DNA of 64,000 bases. It comes from Zwartia hollandica (GTDB lineage Bacteria; Pseudomonadota; Gammaproteobacteria; Burkholderiales; Burkholderiaceae_B). Where the stretch lies: positions 186,001 through 250,000 of the forward strand of contig NZ_JAHXRI010000006.1 in assembly GCF_019923725.1 (NCBI RefSeq). The letters run 5' to 3'. The notes beneath the pieces are model-generated. The model was given only the letters and a program-made list of their open reading frames with translations. It was not told the DNA's origin and made no database searches. Made by a program: the position numbers and the translations under genes. Each line of letters opens with the position of its first letter. Positions within the stretch are counted from its first letter, which is position 1. Of this stretch, positions 36,868 through 44,078 are shown piece after piece.

Positions 36868-37092
36868 TTATTTAAAACTGGCCAATACCCAGCCAACGAT
36901 TGTCAACAGGCTGGTTACAAACAGTACTCCAAACAGCAAGCCAGCGATCACAAGATGGACGGGATTCAGTTTTGCAATGTCTTCTTGATAACCAGCTCCC
37001 TTCCTGACCCCAAACATTGCCCAGGCGACAGCCTTGAGCGTCTGAAAGAAGTTCAGCTTGCGCTGAGCTAACTGCTTGAGGTCTTCGCTCAT
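36868..37092 (-). CDS. DUF2970 small membrane protein
   Basis: This 74-residue protein starts MSEDLKQLAQRKLNFFQTLK, has the AWAMFGVRKGAGYQEDIAKL segment typical of DUF2970, and ends with one hydrophobic helix (HLVIAGLLFGVLFVTSLLTI). The family is found in betaproteobacterial oxidase operons. Function unknown; it probably helps oxidase assembly or stability. It sits between the small assembly protein and ctaE, where many relatives also have Cox11/CtaG, absent here. Confidence 0.83.
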   Translation of the reverse strand: MSEDLKQLAQRKLNFFQTLKAVAWAMFGVRKGAGYQEDIAKLNPVHLVIAGLLFGVLFVTSLLTIVGWVLASFK

Positions 37093-37114
37093 AACTTCTC
37101 TTTGTCCGTTATGT

Positions 37115-37231
37115 TCAAGCAAAAAAGTGCGTGTAAAACTGACGTCCTATCGTCCACCCGAACAACGCAAGCACGAGCACTAGAAATATCAACCCTGCGC
37201 GCTTGTTTTTCTTACGTTGCTCTGGTGTCAT
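37115..37231 (-). CDS. Cytochrome oxidase small assembly protein
   Basis: This 38-residue ORF reads MTPEQRKKNKRAGLIFLVLV and continues with a single hydrophobic helix ending in GRQFYTHFFA. The basic N-terminus and one helix match the short proteins found just after ctaD in Burkholderiales. An in-frame ATG two codons upstream (37237) is possible. The ctaD stop is 10 bases before the chosen start. Its location right after subunit I suggests a role in heme or CuB insertion; this is inferred from position only. Confidence 0.72.
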   Translation of the reverse strand: MTPEQRKKNKRAGLIFLVLVLALFGWTIGRQFYTHFFA

Positions 37232-37241
37232 CCCCATCGCC

Positions 37242-38879
37242 TTACTTAACCTCAGGGGGTGTTTCGAAAGTATGGAATGGCGCAGGCGAAGGTACCGTCC
37301 ACTCTAAACCTTCAGCGCCTTCCCACGGCTTGGCCGGGGCCCGCTCGCCCTTACCCGCGTAGGATTTCAACACGATATACAAGAACAAGAGCTGCGACAA
37401 ACCAAACCAGAATGCGCCAATTGTTGCGATCTGATGGAAGTCTGTGAACTGGGCGGCATAGTCTGCATAGCGACGCGGCATTCCAGCCAGGCCCATGAAG
37501 TGCATTGGGAAGAATGTGATGTTGAACGAAATCATACTCATCCAAAAGTGCCACTTACCCAAGCGCTCGTCATACATGTAGCCAGACCACTTGGGCAGCC
37601 AGTAATATGTACCAGCAAACAATCCAAACAGCGAGCCAGCAACCAACACGTAATGAAAGTGGGCAACCACGTAATACGTGTCGTGGACCTGGATGTCGAT
37701 TGGGGCCATGGACAAGATCAGCCCAGTAAATCCGCCAATCGTGAACACGAAAATAAAACCAACCGAGAACAACATCGGGGTTTCAAAGGTCATGGAGCCA
37801 CGCCACATCGTAGCAACCCAGTTAAACACTTTCACCCCCGTAGGGATGGAGATCAACATAGTTGCATACATGAAGTAAAGCTGGGCGGTAACCGGCATGC
37901 CAGTTGCAAACATGTGGTGCGCCCAAACGATAAACGACAAGATCGCGATCGATGCTGTCGCATAAACCATCGAGGCGTAGCCGAACAACTGTTTACGCGC
38001 AAAGGCTGGGATGATTGCCGACACAATTCCAAACGCCGGCAAAATCATAATGTAGACCTCGGGGTGACCGAAGAACCAGAAAATATGCTGGTACAGCACA
38101 GGGTCACCACCAACAGCGGCGTTAAAGAAGCCGGTGCCGAAGTGGCGGTCGGTCAAGACCATTGTGATTGCAGCGGCCAGCACAGGCATCACAGCAATCA
38201 ACAAGTACGCTGTGATGAGCCATGTCCAACAGAACAGGGGCATCTTCATCAAAGTCATGCCAGGTGCGCGCATGTTCAAGATGGTCACAACGATGTTGAT
38301 CGCACCCATAATCGACGAAGCACCCATGATGTGCACAGCGAAAATAGTCAGATCCATTCCCGGACCCATTTGTGCAGTCAATGGCGCATAAAGCGTCCAG
38401 CCTGCAGCGGTTGCACCGCCTGGTACAAAAAACGAACTTGTCAGCAAAACACCAGCAACCGGCAAGAGCCAGAAACTGAAGTTGTTCATCCGCGCGAACG
38501 CCATATCGGAGGCGCCGATCTGCAAGGGGATCATCCAGTTCGCAAACCCAACGAAGGCTGGCATGATGGCGCCGAACACCATAATTAGCCCGTGCATTGT
38601 CGTGAACTGGTTAAACAGCTCAGGGCGGAAAAACTGTAGGCCCGGCTGAAAAAGCTCGGTGCGCAACAACAGCGCTAAAACGCCCCCGACCATGAGCATC
38701 GTGAACGAGAAAATCAGGTACATCGTTCCGATATCTTTGTGGTTGGTTGCGAACAACCAGCGTCGCCAGCCATGCAAGGATGGGCCGTGATGATCGTGGT
38801 CGTGTGCGTGGTCATGACCATGGCCATGACTATCCCCGTGGCCGTGACCTGCTACGTGATCTGCTGGAACGCTACTCAT
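37242..38879 (-). CDS. ctaD: Cytochrome c oxidase subunit I
   Basis: The 545-residue protein carries the catalytic core: 12 helices, heme a ligand in FTTMHGLIMVFGA, the CuB ligands and Tyr in FWFFGHPEVYIMILPAFG, HH pair in WAHHMFATGM and the heme ligands in VVAHFHYVLVAG. Glu in the HPEVY helix marks an A-type oxidase D channel. The N-terminus is unusual: residues 8-36 hold 12 histidines alternating with Gly/Asp (GHGHDHAHDHDHHG), a possible metal-binding tail. It pumps protons and reduces O2 to water in the inner membrane. Confidence 0.97.
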   Translation of the reverse strand: MSSVPADHVAGHGHGDSHGHGHDHAHDHDHHGPSLHGWRRWLFATNHKDIGTMYLIFSFTMLMVGGVLALLLRTELFQPGLQFFRPELFNQFTTMHGLIMVFGAIMPAFVGFANWMIPLQIGASDMAFARMNNFSFWLLPVAGVLLTSSFFVPGGATAAGWTLYAPLTAQMGPGMDLTIFAVHIMGASSIMGAINIVVTILNMRAPGMTLMKMPLFCWTWLITAYLLIAVMPVLAAAITMVLTDRHFGTGFFNAAVGGDPVLYQHIFWFFGHPEVYIMILPAFGIVSAIIPAFARKQLFGYASMVYATASIAILSFIVWAHHMFATGMPVTAQLYFMYATMLISIPTGVKVFNWVATMWRGSMTFETPMLFSVGFIFVFTIGGFTGLILSMAPIDIQVHDTYYVVAHFHYVLVAGSLFGLFAGTYYWLPKWSGYMYDERLGKWHFWMSMISFNITFFPMHFMGLAGMPRRYADYAAQFTDFHQIATIGAFWFGLSQLLFLYIVLKSYAGKGERAPAKPWEGAEGLEWTVPSPAPFHTFETPPEVK

Positions 38880-38985
38880 GTTGGACTCCTATCCCGCTTT
38901 AAGCTGTCACCAAACGCTCTAGTTAGTGATCAGCGCATCTTTACGAACAGCCGCAACAATATGCGGCCGCATCATCCCAAATTAA

Positions 38986-40143
38986 CTATCGTGCTGCCTT
39001 AATATCCGCCGGTGCCACCACGGGATCCTGACCCTTTCCTGCATTGGTCCAAGACGCGCGTGTGTATGTGATTACGGCGGCAATTTCAACATCGTTTAAC
39101 TGTGCGGCGTACGACTGCATGGCAGTGCCTGCCTTACCCTTGAGCAAAATCTGAATGTTGTCCGCCTTGGGGCCCATCACAATTTTGCTAGCGTCCAGCG
39201 CGGGGAATGCGCCCATCACACCTTTACCGCTACCCTGGTGGCAGGCCACACAATTCGCGGCGTAGACTTTCTCTCCGCGCGCAATCAACTCAGGGCCAGT
39301 CCATTCTTTATTAGGATCATCCGCTTGTGCTGCCAGCAGCTTTTTCTGCTCATCGGCCCACTTAGCGTAATCCGCCTCAGAAACGACCTTAACAACGATG
39401 GGCATAAATGCATGGTCTTTACCGCAGAGCTCGGTACATTGCCCGCGGTACTCACCAATTTTGTCAGCACGGAACCATGTGTTACGAACAAAACCTGGGA
39501 TCGCGTCTTGTTTGACCGCAAGGTCTGGAACCATCCATGAGTGGATCACATCGGCTGCAGTGACCGCGACCCTAACCTTTTTACCTACCGGCACGACTAG
39601 TGGATTATCCACTTCCATCAAATACGTCGGGCTTTTGGGCTCACGGCCTTCAATCTGTGCGCGTGGCGTGGCCAGATTCGAAAGGATTTTCACGCCAGTC
39701 GCGGGTCCGTCGATGTACTCGTAGCCCCACTTCCACTGATAGCCTGTGACTTTAACAGTCAGGTCTGCGCCGCTCGTGTCTTTCATGGCCACGACGGTGC
39801 GTGTTGCCGGCAAAGCCATTGCGATAACAATCAAAAAAGGCACGACAGTCCAGGCTACTTCAACGCCCATATGCTCGTGGAAAGTCGCTGGCTTGTAACC
39901 CTTTGACTTGCGGTGCGCCCAAATCGAATAAAACATGACGCCGAAAACAGCGACAAAAATCACAAGGCAAACAATGAGCATAAACCAGTGTAGCCAGACG
40001 ACATCACGGGCTATTTGGTTGACTCCCTCGGGGAGATTGAGCTGATTGACACGCGGACCGCCCGGCATGTCTTTAACTTGTGCAGTGACGGTACCAATCC
40101 AAAACATGGCACAGGCGCCCAGCAACCCTCTCAACTTCTTCAT
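38986..40143 (-). CDS. ctaC: Cytochrome c oxidase subunit II with C-terminal cytochrome c
   Basis: From the ATG at 40143 (GAGG upstream) the product has 385 residues. It has a signal-like N-terminus (LLGACAMFWIGTVTAQ), two transmembrane helices, the CuA motif RGQCTELCGKDHAFM, and a fused C-terminal c-type heme domain with CVACH (residues about 300-305) and a later Met ligand in AMQSY. This caa3-type extension takes electrons from soluble cytochrome c. The gene is first in the oxidase operon; ctaD follows after 106 bases. Confidence 0.95.
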   Translation of the reverse strand: MKKLRGLLGACAMFWIGTVTAQVKDMPGGPRVNQLNLPEGVNQIARDVVWLHWFMLIVCLVIFVAVFGVMFYSIWAHRKSKGYKPATFHEHMGVEVAWTVVPFLIVIAMALPATRTVVAMKDTSGADLTVKVTGYQWKWGYEYIDGPATGVKILSNLATPRAQIEGREPKSPTYLMEVDNPLVVPVGKKVRVAVTAADVIHSWMVPDLAVKQDAIPGFVRNTWFRADKIGEYRGQCTELCGKDHAFMPIVVKVVSEADYAKWADEQKKLLAAQADDPNKEWTGPELIARGEKVYAANCVACHQGSGKGVMGAFPALDASKIVMGPKADNIQILLKGKAGTAMQSYAAQLNDVEIAAVITYTRASWTNAGKGQDPVVAPADIKAAR

Positions 40144-40351
40144 GCTTACCTCGAAACACATCGCGCTTCTCTGTCTTAGGCCAAGAATCGACCGAAACAG
40201 ATACCGCACAAGAATTATTAGAGGGCTTGAGGCACGCCAACGCTATGCACTTACAAGCCCGCGTATCGTATGGAAACGGAGGAGATTATAGCGGACGCCC
40301 GCCTATGTTGCTGCACTACAATCGGATGACCCCACTTGACAACAGATCTCG

Positions 40352-41179
40352 ATGCAACAGCCCACCAGTTTTCCTCCAAAAGCGAACCTCGAAAAACTTC
40401 TTCAATCGTTAGTGCTTAGGAGCACGCAGCCACCCCATTCTGGGTCACTGCCTCTGTTTATTGCCGGACAACCTTGCGGTGCGCTGTTCCCACCTGCCGT
40501 TGAGGCCCTTGCGAAAATTCCGGGGGTCTCCTTAACGGCGACACGCGCCGATTTTGGTGCTGACCAAACACCTGGTTTAGCACTTAACGCTTTACTCGCC
40601 ACGATCGCCCATACGTTGCGGCAGGCGGGTAAGACGCCTGGCTGGCGTAATGAACTACTGGACGTGCTACCCGATGTGGCGGGGGGCGGACCGATTGCTG
40701 TCATTGAACGCGGAGTCATGCGTCCACTCGGTCTCATTACGCAAGCCGTTCATCTGAGCGGTTGGTCAGAAGACGGCAGACTTTGGGTCGCGCGGCGCTC
40801 CCTGACGAAAGCCACAGATCCTGGGATGTGGGATACCTTGGTTGGTGGCTTGGTAAGCGCCGGCGAACCGGCAGAGCTCGCCCTCGAGCGCGAATCAGAC
40901 GAAGAGGCTGGACTCGACCCGATCGACATTCAGTCTCGCACCCCTCTGCGTAAGATCGCTCGGATGCAGCGTCAAATTCCGGAGGGCTACCAATGCGAGG
41001 AAGTTTTGACTTGTGAGTGTGTGCTCACAAATGGCACGATACCGAAAAATCGGGATGGTGAGGTGATGGAGATTGATTGTTTCACGCCTGCAACGATTTA
41101 TGAAATGCTGCAGGCAGGAGACTTTACCCTAGAGGCCTCGATCGTTTTGACAGAGGACCTGTGGCGCCGCGCGACTTAG
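40352..41179 (+). CDS. NUDIX hydrolase with DUF4743-like N-terminal domain
   Basis: The 275-residue protein has an N-terminal region of about 120 residues (SGSLPLFIAGQPCGALFPPA) like DUF4743 and a NUDIX domain whose box reads GGLVSAGEPAELALERESDEEAGL, in two parts G-x5-E and RESDEEAG, fitting the GX5EX7REUXEEXGU rule with S at U. The layout resembles Tnr3/YJR142W-type enzymes that clean damaged thiamine diphosphates. It is divergent from ctaC across 208 bases and convergent with rpoH (2 bases between stops). Confidence 0.83.
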   Translation: MQQPTSFPPKANLEKLLQSLVLRSTQPPHSGSLPLFIAGQPCGALFPPAVEALAKIPGVSLTATRADFGADQTPGLALNALLATIAHTLRQAGKTPGWRNELLDVLPDVAGGGPIAVIERGVMRPLGLITQAVHLSGWSEDGRLWVARRSLTKATDPGMWDTLVGGLVSAGEPAELALERESDEEAGLDPIDIQSRTPLRKIARMQRQIPEGYQCEEVLTCECVLTNGTIPKNRDGEVMEIDCFTPATIYEMLQAGDFTLEASIVLTEDLWRRAT

Positions 41180-41181
41180 AG

Positions 41182-42066
41182 CTAAGCGCTTAGCGCCACC
41201 CGCATTTTTTTCATTGCGGCCACTTCAATTTGACGAATGCGCTCGGCAGATACGCCAAATTCAGCTGCCAATTCGTGCAAGGTCGCACCACCGTCGTCTT
41301 GCAACCATCGCGCCCGGACGATACGCTGCGAGCGCTCATCGAGTTGCTCAAGCGCTTTGTCCAAACCAGAACCGTGCATGACGTCTTCGTCGCGGCGAGC
41401 CAGCACCTGAGTGGGGTCAGCACGACCGTTGTCCGACAGATACGCGATCGGTGCATAGGCATCGTCGTCATCGTTCTGATTTTCGAGCGAAATTTCTCGA
41501 CCAGACAGCCGCACTTCCATCTCGCGGACATCTTCACGTCGTACGTTTAAATTTGCTGCGATTTCGTCTACTTGATGAGGATCAAGGGTTTGCCCATCGG
41601 GGCGCATGCTGCGCAAGTTAAAGAAAAGCTTACGCTGCGCCTTTGTGGTGGCAACCTTGACCATGCGCCAGTTACGAACGATGTATTCGTGGATTTCAGC
41701 CTTGATCCAATGGACAGCAAAGGATACGAGCCGGACGCCGCGCTCTGGATCAAAGCGTTTAACCGCCTTCATCAGACCAACGTTGCCTTCTTGAATGAGA
41801 TCCGCGTGGGGCAAGCCGTAGCCGAGATACTGCCGTGCCACCGAGACCACCAAGCGCAGATGCGACAGCACCAACTCGCGCGCAGCCGCGATATCCGCAT
41901 CGTCGCGCAAACGACGCGCAAGCAGATTTTCCTGCTCGGCCGAAAGCATCGGCAATCGGTTGACTGTCGAGATGTAGGCATCAATCGTTCCCAGCGCGCC
42001 GGGATTCGAGATGGCCATGGCAAGTTGTGAGGGTTGCAGTGTCAAAGCGGTAGAACTCGTTGTCAT
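41182..42066 (-). CDS. rpoH: RNA polymerase sigma-32 factor RpoH
   Basis: From the ATG at 42066 the product has 294 residues. Sigma region 2 is visible (LVVSVARQYLGYGLPHADLI, QEGNVGLMKAVKRFDPERGV, FAVHWIKAEIHEYIVRNWR), followed by the RpoH box QRKLFFNLR and region 4 (LHELAAEFGVSAERIRQIEV). It directs heat-shock transcription. AGGAG lies 8 bases before the ATG. A perfect CIRCE element sits 38 bases upstream of the start, implying HrcA repression. The gene is convergent with the NUDIX gene. Confidence 0.95.
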   Translation of the reverse strand: MTTSSTALTLQPSQLAMAISNPGALGTIDAYISTVNRLPMLSAEQENLLARRLRDDADIAAARELVLSHLRLVVSVARQYLGYGLPHADLIQEGNVGLMKAVKRFDPERGVRLVSFAVHWIKAEIHEYIVRNWRMVKVATTKAQRKLFFNLRSMRPDGQTLDPHQVDEIAANLNVRREDVREMEVRLSGREISLENQNDDDDAYAPIAYLSDNGRADPTQVLARRDEDVMHGSGLDKALEQLDERSQRIVRARWLQDDGGATLHELAAEFGVSAERIRQIEVAAMKKMRVALSA

Positions 42067-42103
42067 CAAAGCATCTCCTGACCTCGGAGCATTGGGTGCC
42101 ATT

Positions 42104-42130
42104 TTAGCACTCTGTGCTGGCGAGTGCTAA
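42104..42130. promoter_or_regulatory. CIRCE element (HrcA operator) upstream of rpoH
   Basis: TTAGCACTC (42104-42112), 9-base spacer, GAGTGCTAA (42122-42130): an exact match to the CIRCE consensus inverted repeat TTAGCACTC-N9-GAGTGCTAA. It lies 38 bases before the rpoH start and about 118 before the divergent gene at 42248, so HrcA could repress rpoH, and possibly the divergent gene. Confidence 0.92.
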
Positions 42131-42247
42131 TAAGACGGTGGATTTTCGCAAAAGTTCCGCAATTCTTGCGGGGGTGTTAATCTCGCTATGCTCTGGGCGC
42201 AAGGCTGTCTCATACCTCAGCCACAACGTCCAATCCTGGATTTGGGT

Positions 42248-43195
42248 ATGTCCGATTTAGTCAAATTTCTTTCAAAGATCCTACTGGCTTGCCTACTCGT
42301 CATCGGCGTAGGCTGGGCTACCTACATCGGCGTGCGGTACTACCATGCCGAACAAGTGGCCTACCGTTGGATTTCTGGCCTAGCGGCCAAACAGGCTGCC
42401 TGGGAGAAAAAAATTGCCGAATCGGGTGGCAATACGTTGACTGGATACGCCGGGCCATCCGACCCCAAAGTAATCGACACACAAGCTGGGGGCAAGTTCT
42501 CTGGGCTAACCTACGATCCTCTGCAAAAGCGGCTGTGGACTGTGGTCAACAAACCCACCGCTCTAATTGCGCTCTCAACGGATGGCCAAGTTTTAGCAAC
42601 CTACCCGGTTAAAGGGATGTCTGACATAGACGGGGTCGCTTGGCTAGGCGGAAATAAGCTCGCCTTGGTAAACGGGCGCCGGAATCGGGTTGTCATCGCG
42701 GAAATACCACCCACTCCTCAGGTGCTCGACGTCACGCGTTCTTTTGCTTTGGTGCTGCGATTCACCGAGGGTGAGGACACAAACTATGGGTTTAACGGTC
42801 TCGGTTACGACCTCAAGCGTGACCGCTTATATTTATCAAAAGAACACAGCCCCCGAGCGCTTTACCGGATCAGCGGCTTGAGTAATTTGCAAGCAGCAGA
42901 TTCCAGAGGACTCCGCATTGAAAACATTAGCCACTGGCTCAACGACGTACCGTTCGCGACCGATCTGTCCTCGGTGGAGGTCGATCCAACCACAGGACGC
43001 GTCTTCCTCTTGAGCGAGGAGTCACAACTGATTGTGCAGCTCGACGGGGACAGCGGTGATGGAAAAGGGATGCTGTCACTTTCTACAAAAGGCAGTAAGC
43101 CTTTACCTCGCCCTGAAGGGATCGCCACAGACGACGATGGCAATATTTACATCGTGAGCGAGCCCAATCTTTTTTATAAGCTAAGAAAGCCCTGA
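42248..43195 (+). CDS. SdiA-regulated domain (YjiK-like) beta-propeller membrane protein
   Basis: From the ATG at 42248 the 315-residue product has one N-terminal transmembrane helix (ILLACLLVIGVGWATYIGVR) and a periplasmic propeller with GKFSGLTYDPLQKRLWTVVN, SDIDGVAWLGGN, YGFNGLGYDLKRDRLYLSKE and PEGIATDDDGNIYIVSEPN segments, matching the SdiA-regulated/YjiK group. Role unknown; such proteins may bind a ligand or Ca2+. It is divergent from rpoH, sharing a 181-base spacer with the CIRCE element, and ends in a hairpin that overlaps its stop. Confidence 0.8.
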   Translation: MSDLVKFLSKILLACLLVIGVGWATYIGVRYYHAEQVAYRWISGLAAKQAAWEKKIAESGGNTLTGYAGPSDPKVIDTQAGGKFSGLTYDPLQKRLWTVVNKPTALIALSTDGQVLATYPVKGMSDIDGVAWLGGNKLALVNGRRNRVVIAEIPPTPQVLDVTRSFALVLRFTEGEDTNYGFNGLGYDLKRDRLYLSKEHSPRALYRISGLSNLQAADSRGLRIENISHWLNDVPFATDLSSVEVDPTTGRVFLLSEESQLIVQLDGDSGDGKGMLSLSTKGSKPLPRPEGIATDDDGNIYIVSEPNLFYKLRKP

Positions 43196-43207
43196 AGCCG
43201 GGGCTTT
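43186..43207 (+). terminator. Hairpin at the end of the SdiA-regulated-type gene
   Basis: AAAGCCC (43186-43192) pairs with GGGCTTT (43201-43207) over an 8-base loop that includes the stop codon. The T run is only three bases, so termination is probably weak. Confidence 0.45.
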
Positions 43208-43220
43208 GATCCCAAAAACA

Positions 43221-43910
43221 ATGGCTAGGTTGCCCCGACTGTATGCGGATGGCTTTGCTCAGCTTGCCCAAGCTAACTTCGTCCAAAAAGCCGACGCTAG
43301 TTTTCGACAAGCCTTAGAGACTCTGTTCCCAGATATTGCACGCTGGCTTAGGCTAGCTCTCGCTGAGACCGACACGTTGCTACACGGGTGGGTTGTGACC
43401 CACAGCGGGCTGACACTGCTCGCGACACCAGGTAATTCGACCAGCCTTGCTCGGGCGATACAGCAGGTCGGACGTCAGCTTGCCAGTCGGCTCCAAGCCG
43501 GCAGTGTGTTTGACGGTCGCTTTCACTCGACGATTCCACAACCGCACGTCTGGCTCTTGCCTTGTCTTATTTGGCTCGAACGCCAACCTGTTCGTGAGGG
43601 TCTTGTCACCGAGTCCGAAACCTGGCGTTGGTCCTCAGCTGGCGCACACACTGGCAGCCTTGGGGCAAGCTCCGTTGGTCTGCAGCCACACGCTGACTAT
43701 TGGGCTTGCGGCAACACCCCTTTTGATCGGCAGGCCGTCTATCGTCGGCTCTTGCACGAAGGTAACGCGCCCTCGCAAGAAGCTCAGCTGCAAAGTCGTT
43801 TGCTTGGTCAATGGGGGCTTGGCGATGACGCCTTCCTGAGCGAATTGAGCAAGCTGGCCAATCGCCGCGTAAGCCCCGAAAGACGCGGGCGGCCCAAAAA
43901 GCGCATATAG
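43221..43910 (+). CDS. Degenerate RayT/Y1 transposase-like protein
   Basis: From the ATG at 43221 the product has 229 residues. It aligns by eye with REP-associated tyrosine transposases: MARLPRLYADG at the start, PCLIWLERQPVREGL (normally RYIELNPVRAGMV), WRWSSAGAHTG (YRWSSYRAH), and a C-terminal LANRRVSPERRGRPKKR (Arg-rich DNA tail). But the catalytic HUH segment, normally NHVHLLLTP, reads THSGLTLLATP, and no clear Tyr nucleophile follows. It is probably a domesticated DNA-binding protein rather than an active transposase. A TTG five codons upstream is an alternative start. Inverted repeats lie just downstream. Confidence 0.68.
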   Translation: MARLPRLYADGFAQLAQANFVQKADASFRQALETLFPDIARWLRLALAETDTLLHGWVVTHSGLTLLATPGNSTSLARAIQQVGRQLASRLQAGSVFDGRFHSTIPQPHVWLLPCLIWLERQPVREGLVTESETWRWSSAGAHTGSLGASSVGLQPHADYWACGNTPFDRQAVYRRLLHEGNAPSQEAQLQSRLLGQWGLGDDAFLSELSKLANRRVSPERRGRPKKRI

Positions 43911-43935
43911 ACACCGCTGCCATGCTGGCATCTAT

Positions 43936-44004
43936 GGTGCGTCCCCAATTAATACAGATCTACGTTGGTCCAACATTATTTAGGGACGCACCCCAAATAA
44001 TGTT
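43936..44004. repeat. Interleaved inverted repeats upstream of gltB
   Basis: Two perfect 10-base inverted repeats are interlocked: GGTGCGTCCC (43936-43945) with GGGACGCACC (43983-43992), and AACATTATTT (43972-43981) with AAATAATGTT (43995-44004). The second arm of the first repeat lies in the loop of the second. This is a pseudoknot-like or double-operator layout in the 168-base spacer before gltB. It could be a regulatory element or a relic of REP sequence beside the RayT-like gene. Confidence 0.6.
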
Positions 44005-44078
44005 CTTGCACTGCCGCAAAAGCAGGCGTATTGTTTCGCCCTCGCACTGCAACATGGCACAAGCCACCGGAGTTTCTT

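Noticed and set aside
37434-38588. A 384-codon open frame on the plus strand antisense to ctaD
   Set aside because: It is rich in His, Asn and Arg as expected for the complement of a membrane protein gene, has no family match, and lies wholly within ctaD.
40144-40351. A small gene in the 208-base ctaC/NUDIX spacer
   Set aside because: Open frames there have no ribosome site or recognisable features; it is more likely a divergent promoter region.
43206-43910. The RayT-like gene as an active insertion element
   Set aside because: The HUH motif is lost, there are no flanking element ends or target duplications that I can see, and the gene stands between housekeeping genes.
44005-44078. A sigma-54 promoter for gltB (TGGCAC followed by a -12 GC)
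   Set aside because: TGGCAC is present at about 44054 but no GC-containing -12 box sits at the right spacing, and it lies too close to the start codon.
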